This document shows, piece by piece, positions 1 through 10,702 of a stretch of DNA of 64,000 bases. Source of the DNA: Dastarcus helophoroides (taxonomy: Eukaryota > Arthropoda > Insecta > Coleoptera > Bothrideridae); NCBI GenBank assembly GCA_028583605.1, contig CM053331.1, forward strand, positions 14,182,857 through 14,246,856, given 5' to 3'. Numbering within the stretch: position 1 is the first letter of the stretch; the number at the start of each line of letters is the position of its first letter. A program made the translations under genes and the position numbers. The notes beneath the pieces are model-generated. The model did no database searches and was not told the origin of the DNA. It saw only the letters and a list, made by a program, of their open reading frames with translations.

Positions 1-356
1 AGCAAAGTTTTTCGACCATACAGAAGTTATGACAGTTGAAAATATTCGCAGAGGTAAAATTTCAAACCTCCATTGATAAAATAAGCTCATGTATCAAAGT
101 TTGGCGCGCATCAAACCAAATGAAAGTAAGTCGGAACGTGTAGGTATAGACTGTAGACTTTACACAACGGGTCCGTTCGTCCATAGAGATTGATTCACAA
201 TTCAATTCATATATTTTCAGGGCTTCGAACCGTTATTTTTTTCGTTCCGGTTTTCGGTTTTTGTTCCAGCAAAAAAATTACATCGATTCAGTTCCGGTTT
301 TCGTCCCGACAAAAATAACTGTTTATTCTTCATGGTGAACTCTTATTGACCGGAAA

Positions 357-1043
357 TATTATGTTTATAAATTTTATTTAACATTTCTTCGGCCCAGTTT
401 GAATAAACCTATTCCTTTAACGGAACGAACGGACGGCAAATGGTGAGTGCTTCTAACTACCAAGCTGAAGAGATTTCGGCGGTTAGGAACAGTAGTCACC
501 AAGAGCATGTAAGTTCGACCCACAAGTGTAGTTCAATGCCGGAAGGGGTATTAGCCCTCGGAGTAGTTGTTTCTTCTGAATCGGGCTTCAAATATTTAAA
601 TTTTTACTGCAGTAAATTTTTGATGAAACGTCTATTCATGTCAAAAAAATGTTTATATTTTTTAAAATTTTTATTTTTAAGAATTTTTTCCTCATTGTTC
701 CCTTTCCATGTTATGCACTGCCGACAAGCTCAAATGAGAGCGAAACATCGATGCCCAGTGCTACAACTTTTTTATGTATTTTTTTATATTTTCATAATTA
801 ATAAAAAAAAACGAATTTTTTTTCATATCTAATTTTGGTTTTCTGTTTTTTATTTTTCATATTCTATTTAAAATAAACTTACCTCTTATTTTGTCAACTG
901 TCATGAGGTGACGTTGTAAATAAATTTAAATATCCTGTAGTCATATTTCAAAAACTGTTTAGAATTTTGTCAACAAACAATAAAAATTTAAATATTTCCA
1001 AACTGGGCAGAAGAAATGTTAAATAAAATTAATAAACAAAAAT
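357..1043 (+). repeat. Dispersed inverted-repeat element, copy 1
   Basis: An inverted pair bounds this segment. The left arm has TTTATTTAACATTTCTTCGG and CCCAGTTTGAA. The right arm has the reverse complement (AAACTGGGCAGAAGAAATGT). The middle, including the segment with CAATGCCGGAAGGGGTATTA, recurs in reverse orientation at 17240-17895. The 130-codon open frame at 440-832 lies inside this repeat and is not gene-like. Family unknown. Confidence 0.55.
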
Positions 1044-1079
1044 AACGGTTTTTTCCGGTTTTCGGTTCAGTTCCGGGTG

Positions 1080-3700
1080 ACCTTTTTTTTTGATTTTTCA
1101 TAAGTGTTTCGAATTAAAAATTGATTTTCGAACATAATTTAGAAAACGTTGTATCTTTTTTTTTCTTTAATATAACAACATGTAACTACTCGAACCTTGC
1201 CTAAAATTTAAGTAATATATTTTTTAAGTTAAAACATTTCAAGCTGAAACCCTGAATTTGGAGTTCAGTTTCAGTTCAAATTTAAAAAAAAACCTGAATT
1301 GAACGAAAAACTTAATCGGAATTTCGGGTTTAGAAATTTTAAATTTAAATTTAAATTTAAATTGATTGGAAACATTATCATTACTAATTTTATTTAACAT
1401 TTCTGCCTTAAATATTTCCCAAATGAGTAGCAAAAATGTTAAATTTAAATTTAAACTCGGAATTTTCATAAAAATGTTAAACTATATACCCAAGAGTTAA
1501 AAAGTTCTAGAATATATCAAATTTGACGAATTAAATATAAAATTTGAGAGACTTTTTATCATAATTTTGGTTTTTTAGCAAAGTTTTGATTTTAATTCAC
1601 TCTTTCTAACAAAATTGATTTTTGCTGTTTTGACTTTGTTTTCTTGAATTTTGAATTAAAAAGATCAAATTAAAAGAATAAATGAAAATGAAAAAGGCCA
1701 AAAATATAAAATGAAAAGTTTTAAATGAGATTTTGATGAAACAGTCAAAATTTCGAAAAAAGAACTTGGAATTTAACAGAAGAATTTTCAAAATATACTC
1801 CCTAATTTAGAGATATTGATCTTAAACCATAACATTCAATTTTTTTTTGGAAATCTTGCTAAAAACTTTAAAATTTCTAAAAAACTTTAAAATTTTTCAC
1901 AAAGTTTTGGTTAGTTTATTTACCTTCTTCCGATATTTTAACTTAACTTGTATGTACTTTTATTTTTTTTTCTCTAAAGTTTCGACTTTAAGTAAAATCT
2001 AATTTTTTCTAGTAAGTATAACACTTTATATCGACATATTGAGTTTTATTCTTTGATTCTAGACATTTTTCTGGAAATTTTGAGTTAAGACTCGGACTAT
2101 AAGTTTAAGTTTGGAATTTTCGACTGTTATTCTAAAAACTCAAAATTTCCAGGACTTGAAATTGTGAGACTAAATTTGAAAAATTGTTAATTTTAAATTT
2201 AGTTACTTTTTCCTCAAAATTTAGACTTTTTCCCAAAATGTTAATTTTTTTCTTGAAATGTGGGTATTCTTTCGAGATTTTAAATTAATATTCAAAATAA
2301 AAAATAAAATAAAATATTCAAATTCAAATTAGCATTTGAAATCTAACTTTTGCTAATATTTTTGACAAAAATTCGAAATTTTTAATTTAAATATATATTT
2401 TAAGCCCTAAGAATTCACAAAAAATGCAATTTTAATTATTTCTAAACTTTAATTTTCTATGGAAATTTGAAATCTCAAGATCAATGACAAATTTTCTGAA
2501 AAACAACGCGAATTTGAATTTTAAAGATAAAATTGTAGGAAAAATTTTAGCTGTAGCTAAAAATTCTGTAAAGAGATTTAACATTTTGAGAATCGATTTT
2601 TGACACAAAATATCAAGGAGTTTTCGAGTTTATACCAGAAGTTTTGTGAAAACGATTAATATTTAAAAAAACTTCTAAACTCTAAACAATCTGAAAAAAT
2701 ATCGTATTCTCGAAGGTAAAGACGAAATCTTGAGAAAAAAAGTCGAAATCTTGGAAAAAAAGTCAAAGTTTTCAAAATAAAAATTACTATTTTAGTGTAA
2801 ACAAAATGGTTGGAAGATTTTTAAGATGTCATCATTTAAAGTTTACTCTAAAACTTTTTTATACGCTGCCAACTTCCTAAAATCTCCTACAATTCCAAGA
2901 TATGAAATTTTTCTTAAAATTTTCGCTGAAATCTCGATATTCTGCTTTAAATTGGAGTTTAATATTTTATTTTTCTCCTGAAATTTTGACTTGAAATTTA
3001 AAAATGTCAAGGTTTAATTTGAAATTTTGAGATTTCAGCAATAATTTTAAGAAAAAACTCATATCTTGGTATTGTAGGAAGTTTTAGGAAGTCGGCAGCT
3101 TATAAAATCCTAAGAATTTAAATTTGGGATTTCTAAAAAATTTGAACTATTAATAAAAGTGAAATTTGAAAGCAAAAATTGACGAAAAATCGAAAATTTG
3201 ACAACTAACTTCAAAAAATAGAGATATCAATTTAGGAAAAGAAATTCAAAGTTTAAGAAAAGAAGTAAATTTAAAGTTTTCTAAAAAAAGATTAAATTTT
3301 CAAAAACTTTCCCATTTGCAAATAAAATTGTATGGAAACCCGTGTTTCCTTAGCTTAAAGAAAAAACACGCTACTGCTTTATGCTAAAATTACAAGGGAG
3401 GATATTTTTTTATTTTAAACTAGTAATTTCCAGATAAAAGTTGAAATTTCAAGAAAATGTCAAAAATTTTAAAAAACGATTCAAGCTTAAATTTAAAATT
3501 TTAATTAGGCTTAAAATTTTGAAAATAAAGTCAATATTTTCTGGAAAATGTGGAAATTGTTAGTTTCTAATCTAATTTTTAAACAAAAATGAGAGACTGA
3601 AAGTAAACTCCTAATTTTGAGATCAAAGTTGCGCGGATTTGTGTAAAATTTTGAAAAATTGAAATTTCTAAGAAAAAATTTCAAACGTAAGGGTAAAATA
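1080..3700. repeat. Degenerate AT-rich tandem tract (core of the 218-3833 element)
   Basis: Monotonous sequence of loosely repeated 18-24 nt words of the type TCAAAATTT, AAATTTCGAC and TTTTTAAAT. The same texture occurs at 4640-7250, 14130-14960, 18370-18730, 20330-23170, 32745-34060 and inside the hAT element at 54029-55671. Small open frames here (for example 1239-1469 and 1606-1791, minus strand) are low-complexity chance frames. Confidence 0.6.
2865..3099. repeat. Inverted repeat with about 75-bp arms
   Basis: The left arm begins GCTGCCAACTTCCTAAAAT and continues through CCAAGATATGAAATTTTTC to GCTGAAATCT. The right arm is its imperfect reverse complement, ending GGAAGTCGGCAGC. The spacer is about 85 bp. 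It is probably a small foldback element inside the AT-rich tract. Confidence 0.7.
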
Positions 3701-3840
3701 AAAAATGTTTTAAGTACATAAATTCGACGAACCGAAATAAACCAATATTTTTTTCCGGTTTCGCTCCAGTTTTCGCTCCGACGAAAATAACGGTTTTTTT
3801 CGGTTTCCGGTTCAGTTCCGGTTCGGAGTCATGATATTTT

Positions 3841-4640
3841 AAGGGCGTATTATTGGAACCAAAATATATATTATAAACATTCCATAGAGAGTGCACTCCT
3901 CGACGGGCTACAGTCAAAAAAGGTTGAGCAAAAAAAATTGATTTTGTCTTATAAACATTTGCAAGCAACTGTTTTTTAGGCATCCTATTATTTACTTCAA
4001 AAATAAGGTAATTTTAAGGGGAACAAAGGGGGTTTACACTTTTATTGGTCGAAATATTACATTTCCAATGGAAACCTTAAATTTGAATAAGATCATGTAG
4101 TTAGCCGAGAAAAAATGTAAAATTTTAATCTCCTGCACTTTTTTAATACAAGTAACCATTCACTAGAAAATCGTTGTTAAAAAAAATTCTCTCTCTTGGT
4201 GAACATTTTACATTTCTTATGAACCAGGCCCTTCTACTAAAACTACCTAGTCTTTGTTTGCATTTAAGTTAGAGCTAGGAAGCCGTGGTCCAATACTACT
4301 TTACTATTAATATTATTATTGTATACAAGTTTACTAAAATATAAAAAATATACTAAAAACAATTCTACAGTCTAACTCTTCTGGCATTCTCACAAAGTAA
4401 TTTAACAACAATTATTTTTATGACCCACCCAGTCCCATTCAAGTTTTGCCTGCTATTGTAATGCTGGACAATTGAATCCTGTTACCTATTTATCTTAATT
4501 CGACTTCTAAATGAAAACAGATGTGTGGGTAAAATGATAAAATAACTAGAAAGATATTCCTTTTCTAAAATTTATCCTCGAACTGTCTTCTACAACCTGC
4601 ACTTGTATATAAAAAATGCCTATAGAAAGTGTTCTACTTA
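3841..4640. other. Intronic or intergenic stretch, nothing recognised
   Basis: AT-rich unique-looking sequence without coding, repeat or splice evidence that I can support. Confidence 0.5.
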
Positions 4641-7250
4641 AAGACATAGTTTGAAATCAGCTGGAAAAAAATCTTTTTTTTAAAATTGTTTTCGATTAAA
4701 TTCATAATTTTAACTTTTATCTCAAATTTAAAGTTTGTAGCCGAACACTTGGAATTTCGATACTCTTTCTAAATTCTGGAAAATTAGATGTTTTTCTTTA
4801 GGTTCAAGTTTCCTCTTAGCGCCCAACTCTTGTTCTAACTGGCTGCAACTTCAATTCCTAATTTTTTTATTTTGGGCAATCTTAAAATTTCATTGTTCTC
4901 TAGAATTATTGTTGCCAACTAAATTTGCAATGTCGAACAGCATTTGATTCTTCCGAATTTCGAAAAAAAGTGTTTGCTATAAAGTTATTCATCGTTTTTT
5001 TTTAAGTTTTACCTTTAATCTCAAAATTTCAACCTTTTTGAAAATTTTAAGTTTGAATTAGATTTTCTGTTAAATACGAAGTATGTTATTATTTTTACTT
5101 TTTTTTCTCATAATTCAGAATTTATTATTTTGGTATTTACTTCAAATTCACAAATATTTTTTTAAACTTCGATTCTTTCTAGAAACCTGGAAATTTTGCG
5201 AAAATTCAAATGTCAGATATCGAAATTCTGAACTTAATCTTGAGTTTTTTAAATTTGGAATTTTAATTCGAAATATTTAGAAAAGTCTACAATTAGAGTG
5301 GTCAAAGTAGTTTTAGAAAATATTTAATTGCGACCGAGTTTATACTTAAACATAACCAACCGATTCTAATGCACAGACCAATAGGTTTGAACATTTATTG
5401 GATTCAAAGTTTGGAAACTCGTCGGTTGAAACACACAGTTGAAACACTGCCACCTAGCGAAGCGGCTGCTCTCTAGGGAAAAGTTCCCTGAAGACAAGGA
5501 TTCTAACGCACAGATCAATAGGTTTGAACATTTATTAGATTCGAAGTTTGGAAACCAAATACCGGTTTCGATTTTGTTAGATCTCGTCAGTTTGGTATTT
5601 AGCAGTTCAGCTACCGATGATTCACCATATACGCCTGGAGGGCTGCATGAATTTGTAGTCTAGGTTGCATTCTACTTGCATACGACATTATTGGCGATAG
5701 CCATAGTTTTTCTATGGACCAATAGGTGGTAGTACTAAGAAGTCACACGCGAATTCTTTAGTACTTACTTGTCGGAACATTTGTTAGCATTCGAGTTGGA
5801 TATATCTAACTGGCTGAAAATATTAATTTTTTTAGAAATTTTGACCTTCCGGACAAGAAGTGGTGTGATATGTTAATTCTTAACAAATTTACCTGTCCGA
5901 ACTCGAAATTTTTGGTTTCCTAAATTCTAAATTTTAGAAATCAGTTTACATTTAGAATTACTGCCCAAAAGATAAAATCTATTAACAAAAACGAATAATA
6001 CTCAACATTTTGTCAACAACATTCGAAACAAACTTTGATATTTCCTGAAACTTTTAAGTGCTTTCTCAAAATGGCCATGTAATTTTTTTAAATTAAATGT
6101 CTAGAAAGAAAGTCATAATATTTTGAAGAAGTCTTATTTTTGAAGCAGTGCTAATGTAAAAATTTTAAAAAACTCAAGCCATTTAGCAAATTTTTTTCAA
6201 AATTTTGACATTAATCTTGACATTTTTAAACTCGTCGTAAAAATTTTATAATCAAGATTTTCTAAAAATATAAATTTAAAGTTGACATGTCATAATTAAA
6301 AGTAAAAAATTTGTTAATTAAAATAGAGATATGATAACTAAGATAGTAATTTTAATATCTTTTCGAGGTTTTCACTTAAAAGTCGAATTTTGGAGAAAAA
6401 AGTCGAATTTTCGAAATCGCAATCGAAATATAAACAAATCAACTTAATAACAAAAGATTTCGACATTTTTTATTATGAAGTTAAAACTTCTTGAAGAAAT
6501 TAAAAATTTTTAAACTGATGGGTTGAAATTATTTAAAAAATTCTGAAATTTCCAGTTTAAAAATGCTCCAATTTTGTATAAAACACAAAATTTATAAAAG
6601 AATCGACATTTTAGTTATTTTTTAAAGTTCAATCAACATTTCAGAAAAATTATAAAAGAAATTCTTAAAAAAAGTTGCTAAAAAATGCCTTCTTAAAATT
6701 ATGGCTTATAGGAGATGTTGAATTTTAAGTAAAGAACCGAATATTCAAAATTTTATCCAAATACCTAATTTAAAATTTAAGTTTTTAAATTCAAAAACTA
6801 TAAAAATATGATTACGAAATCCAAGTTCTTCTCAAATTTTTGTGTTAAATCCTGAAAGAGCGCTTGTATAAATTTTCAGCTTTTCTTAAAATTTGATTTT
6901 TTTTCAAAATGGGGAGTTTAAGCTTGAAAAATTTGCAAAATTCGACATTTGCTTAATAAAATGTAAAGCGTAAGATTGAAACTTTAAATAAAAAAGAGGG
7001 AATTTCAAGAAAAGATTAAATTTTTCTAGAAACGAAATCTCAGATTTAAAGGTCAAAATTTCAGAAAAAAATTTGAATGAGTTTAAAGTAAAAATTTTAA
7101 GATTTAGGGTGAAAATTCGAGAATCAACTTGAACTTTTAAGAACTTCTTTATTTGAAAATGTTATATTACTGAATATCGTGAGTATAACTTAAAATATAA
7201 TATTTTAAAATTTCGGCTGAGAGTTTTTTTGTTAATTGCGAGTTTTGACC
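4640..7250. repeat. Degenerate AT-rich tandem tract
   Basis: Same loose TCAAAATTT/AAATTTCGA word repetition as at 1080-3700, interrupted at about 5290-5830 by a higher-complexity island that holds a direct repeat. No end structures were found. Confidence 0.5.
5362..5558 (+). repeat. Direct repeat, two 60-bp copies 137 bp apart
   Basis: GATTCTAATGCACAGACCAA at 5362 and GATTCTAACGCACAGATCAA at 5499 begin two copies of about 60 bp that agree at nearly every position. Both read as NRFEHLLDSKFGN in the same frame, and the second copy lies in an open frame of 74 codons (5439-5663). Whether this is a relic of coding sequence is unclear. Confidence 0.6.
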
Positions 7251-8120
7251 TGTTAACGCCTTTTTATAGAGTATTTTATCTTTTTAAGGCCTTCATTAGC
7301 TTTTCGTTTTTGCCTAATTTAACATCTTGCTCACCTTCCTACCTTGTTTGATTGTGCTTGAAATCCGGTCTCTTATAATAAGAAATGGCACCAAATTAAA
7401 AAAAACATCCTTGCATTTTAGTACAAAACCATTGATTAAACATGTTTTTTAAAGAGGTCGCACGTCTGGGAAGTTCAGTTCTATCTAGAGTGAAGCCAAG
7501 AAATTTGGGGAGGGAGGCTGGTTACAGGCCTGTAATAAACTACATTAACTATTTACATCAGATGTTGGAAATGCCCTCCATCTCATTTTCCTTGATACAA
7601 CTATCCATTCTTCTCCACGTTAGCTGTAAAACACGATCATTGTAACTCTAAGCGGTGCATTTTTGGATAGTTTATGAAAAAACGTCTTATTTTAATCGAA
7701 AAAGATAAGCCCTTAAAATATGTGTATTAAATTTTGAATCGCTCTGTATAGGGAAATTAGACGACCGCCTAGGGCGTTAGAATTTCAGGAGCGGGAAATG
7801 GGTACTATGAGGGGCACTCGATATCACTTAGGGACCTGTCTTTTTTGGTTACCAAACATATTACTTTCAAGTAGGGTGCCCAATCTGCTTGGGCCGATAC
7901 TGTACACAAAGTACCGGTATCATAAGCCTTAGCGATTTGTTACTTTGTTACTGTAATTTTGCCCAATTATTTTGTTTGTAAAATAAAATATTCTCGCGTT
8001 TGAATGAATTTAACTGGATCATTCACGAAGAAATATCATTATATTGTTAAATTCTATTGCAATAAGTAGTTAAAAGTTCAAGAAATTACTGAGTGAATTT
8101 TCAGATTATCATAAAATAAC
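7250..8120. other. Intronic or intergenic stretch, nothing recognised
   Basis: Ordinary complexity, no exon with receptor similarity. The 67-codon frame at 7442-7645 shows no family features. Confidence 0.5.
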
Positions 8121-8124
8121 AAAT

Positions 8125-8510
8125 AACGACTCTTATTAATTTGTATAGCTAATACAGTAATAAACATCAAGAAAAGTAGTGGACCTAGAATAAAACCCTG
8201 AGATACTACGGATATTTGCATCTGTGCTCAATGTTTGCCACTACTTTAAGCTATCAATTGTCCTTTTATCATTTATGACTAAAATTAAGTATGTTATTGA
8301 ATACGAAAGCTTTTAACGTGGTAATAATATATCGTTCTTGTTCTTGTTGGCGATCTATTTTGTTAAACGTTTTAGAAATTTCTGCGTTGATCTAATCAAC
8401 TTCAACTCTCCCCTTTACGATTTCAGCGAGAAACTGTGAAAATCAGATGTTATTGGTCGAGATAGATCTTCCTGCAAGAAAACTATGCTGTCGGTAAATT
8501 GTCATCTTCT
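8125..8510 (-). pseudogene. Non-LTR retrotransposon reverse transcriptase fragment
   Basis: On the minus strand, about 8495-8395 translates as QHSFLAGRSISTNNI, a stop, then FSQFLAEIVKGRVEVD. This matches the LINE motif 'Q-H/Y-G-F-x-x-G-R-S-T-x-T-N' with the 'D...AF..VDH' segment following in decayed form (ISKTFNKIDR). At about 8217-8130 the frame shows VVSQGFILGPLLFLMFI, the hallmark 'V-P/S-Q-G-S-I-L-G-P-L-L-F' motif of reverse transcriptase. The region between the two motifs is shortened, and there are in-frame stops, so the copy is dead. The clade (Jockey, CR1 or similar) is not decided. The fragment sits left of the receptor exon at 9288 and runs on the same strand. Confidence 0.85.
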
Positions 8511-8519
8511 ACAATTTTA

Positions 8520-9287
8520 GTGTGTAGCGTGTATACAGTGTATATAGAGTTAACCAAAGTATGAGTCTAAGAAGGATTTATGTCGAAAAATACAAACTTC
8601 AGCATAAATAAGGGCCATTTATTTACTGTCGCTTTGTATTAGTTTAATTGTAACATTATTTTGAGGGATGAATAGTCTGCGTAAAGTAATTTTAATGAAG
8701 TATTTGAAATGTAGCTAACAATCATTAAAAGTAGAAGTATTTGCTAAAGGTTATTGAAGCACCTAAAGATTGTAAACTTAAATGTTAGGGTGTGAATATA
8801 ATAATTATTATAAACTTCAACTAAGTAAATAATCTGGTAGTGAATTGTAACTTCAAATTATACCTAGGGAAAGCATTGAAGCAAATAATAAATTAAATTT
8901 CACGAAATAATATCTACAATGCAAAGTCATGTGTTTATTAATACGAAATATTTTATTTTTTAGAAACTTAAGCTGATAGGAAATAAAGACCTTCACTTCC
9001 CCCATTTTTCAAACAACTTTTTTTGATATCCATCATTTCCATACCGCAGAAATTTAAGGGAACCAATTCATTCGATTATAGAAATTAATTACTCAAATAT
9101 ACTTTAACAAGTATTGTTTTGTGAATAATGTCTTATTGTTAGCATAAAATCAATTTGCTGTAAAAACATAACTATTACAGTGCACAAATTATATATTAAC
9201 AAGGGTTTAAATTTATAGTTATCAGTTAGATTCAATGTAAGAACATGCACCAAGGTGAAAGAAATGAAACAAGATAAGCGTACATAC
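8520..9287. other. Intron beyond the S1 exon, nothing recognised
   Basis: AT-rich intron sequence starting at the GTATGT donor. No further receptor exon was found. Confidence 0.6.
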
Positions 9288-9491
9288 ATGCTGCGTAAGC
9301 TGCTGGACCATGCCATTCCAGTGGCCAGTTTCCGGATCACGCGCACCGTATTTCCGGTCTGGCACAAGGTCGATCAAGTAATCAAAACCTACTTCTTTGG
9401 AAACACGCTCAAGGATGTCCACACAGAACCCATAAAATCGACTGTTTCCGGTGTAGTTCTTGGCGTTGTGCATCATGACGTGAGGCTTCTC
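9288..9491 (-). CDS. Kainate receptor exon, S1 ligand-binding lobe (68 codons)
   Basis: Acceptor TTTAG (9493-9492) and donor GTATGT (from 9287). The product starts EKPHVMMHNAKNYTGNSRFY, continues GFCVDILERVSKEVGFDYLI, and ends with RKYGARDPETGHWNGMVQQL plus TQH. It is lobe S1 of the glutamate-binding domain. The tyrosine of RKYGARD matches the agonist-contacting tyrosine of the family (Y450 in GluA2 numbering, known from structures). The next expected segment, 'KADLAV...TI...RE..IDF' with the Pro, Thr/Ala and Arg that bind the glutamate carboxylates, is not found between 1 and 9287, so the gene continues past the left edge. Confidence 0.95.
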
Positions 9492-10498
9492 CTAAAGGAA
9501 ATCAGGACATGCACATGCTTTCATGCTTATTATTTTCAGTTACGCTAATAGCCAGAAGTTTTACAGTTGAGAAACTTTGGTAAAGTTGTGTGCCAATATT
9601 TACATATTGGGCAGACTGCGCCTTATTTATGTTTATAGAGCACAGTTTTGTGTTTTAAATAATAATTCTGAATTATAACCGAATATTTTAATTTATTCTA
9701 TTTCAAATAATTTAGAGGAATTTTGTCAGAGGCAAAAATGCCGGCCAAATATTAAAGACAAGACGAATTTCCAAAAAAAGTTGAATAATTGGAAAACGAA
9801 ATATCCTTGACCCAATGTTCAAACTAAATCAAACATCCTGTATTGTTGAAAATATGTCACAGAAATGCATAATAAAAAGAGAAGCTACTTTTGTTAAACA
9901 ATATTTTTTCTAAAGTTTGTCATACGGATGCTGTGAAAGCTTTATTCTTAAATGTACACACTGTAGATATAACCTTTCTCAGCCCAACAAATATCGAAAC
10001 TGTAGCTATCATTATGGTGCTATTTTTAGAAAATCAAGTAATCGGTGATTTTCTGGGATGAAAAATCAAAATCTGATAAAAATTTTGCTGAATCAAAACC
10101 AGAGTTTCATGTTCACGTTTGTTTGGAATCACAACCGGGCGTTTCAAATTTTTATTATCCACGAATCTACATCAAAAACTACATCAAAAACAACATCAAA
10201 TAAAAAAAACAAATTTTGGATTGTAGCAAATGAAGACAACCGTGAAAAAAATATTGATATATCGGCAGCTTCTGTCTTAGTGTAACCGCAAATAATCACA
10301 CAGCTTTTAGAAACTACCAACATCATCGATATTTCATGAATGAATAAACTATTTATTAAAAGGAAATCTTTTATGTAAATGTTGTCAAGCTCATTTTCAT
10401 TTCATTTGACAGCAGCAAGTTTATCTAACTGAATTATGCACAAAGTTGGAAGGGAGGAATTCAACAAAAACAATCTTCAAGCTTATGGCTTTACTTAC
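9492..10498. other. Receptor intron (1.0 kb)
   Basis: The shortest intron of the left part. It contains a small run of ACATCAAAAACT-type 12-mers at about 10169-10200 and nothing else of note. Confidence 0.7.
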
Positions 10499-10702
10499 AA
10501 GAATTGTGGTAACAATGAGAGTGACATTCATTGTGCCTGGATCGAAAAAGGCAGCTCTGTCCGTAATGTTAACACCCGATCCTGGCTGCCATTGACCAAC
10601 TTTCACGAGCGCGTGCTGCTTGAGCTTGAGCAAGTCCATCTTGAATTGTATCCTTCGACCTTCCTTAAATTCAATCGGTCCGCTGAGCCCCTTAAAATCG
10701 AC
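10499..10702 (-). CDS. Kainate receptor exon, link between amino-terminal domain and S1 (68 codons)
   Basis: Acceptor TTTTAG at 10704-10703 and donor GTAAGT from 10498. It encodes VDFKGLSGPIEFKEGRRIQF, then DLLKLKQHALVKVGQWQPGS, and ends MNVTLIVTTIL. This is the 'GLTG.I.F' closing segment of the amino-terminal domain, the 'L....L..VG.W' strand, then the start of S1 ('L-I-V-T-T-I-L-E-E/K-P'). Sequons NIT and NVT are present. Phase 0 on both sides; the protein runs on into EKPHVMM of the next exon. Confidence 0.95.

Larger units (their letters stand above)
218..3833. mobile_element. hAT-like non-autonomous element with AT-rich core
   Basis: The left end reads CAGGGCTTCGAACCG. The reverse complement of the right end reads CATGACTCCGAACCGG, so the ends agree at about 10 of 13 bases. 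Both borders are followed or preceded by ATATTTT (211-217 and 3834-3840), a likely target duplication, although the 8-bp hAT frame is offset by one base. Near both ends, and again at 1040-1080, are GGTTCCGG-type repeats (CGGTTTTCGGTTCAGTTCCG). The last could mean that two elements are nested or joined. No transposase coding was seen. Confidence 0.5.

Noticed and set aside
440..832. 130-codon plus-strand frame
   Set aside because: Lies inside a dispersed repeat, ends in low-complexity AT-rich sequence, and its counterpart at 17.6 kb does not keep the frame.
1..9287. Search for the next receptor exon (rest of S1, pore)
   Set aside because: No 'KADLAV', 'RE..IDF' or pore-like segment was recognised on the minus strand; the gene must continue outside the window.
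9104..9548. Other frames across the S1 exon
   Set aside because: Shadows of the receptor exon 9288-9491 in other phases and on the opposite strand.
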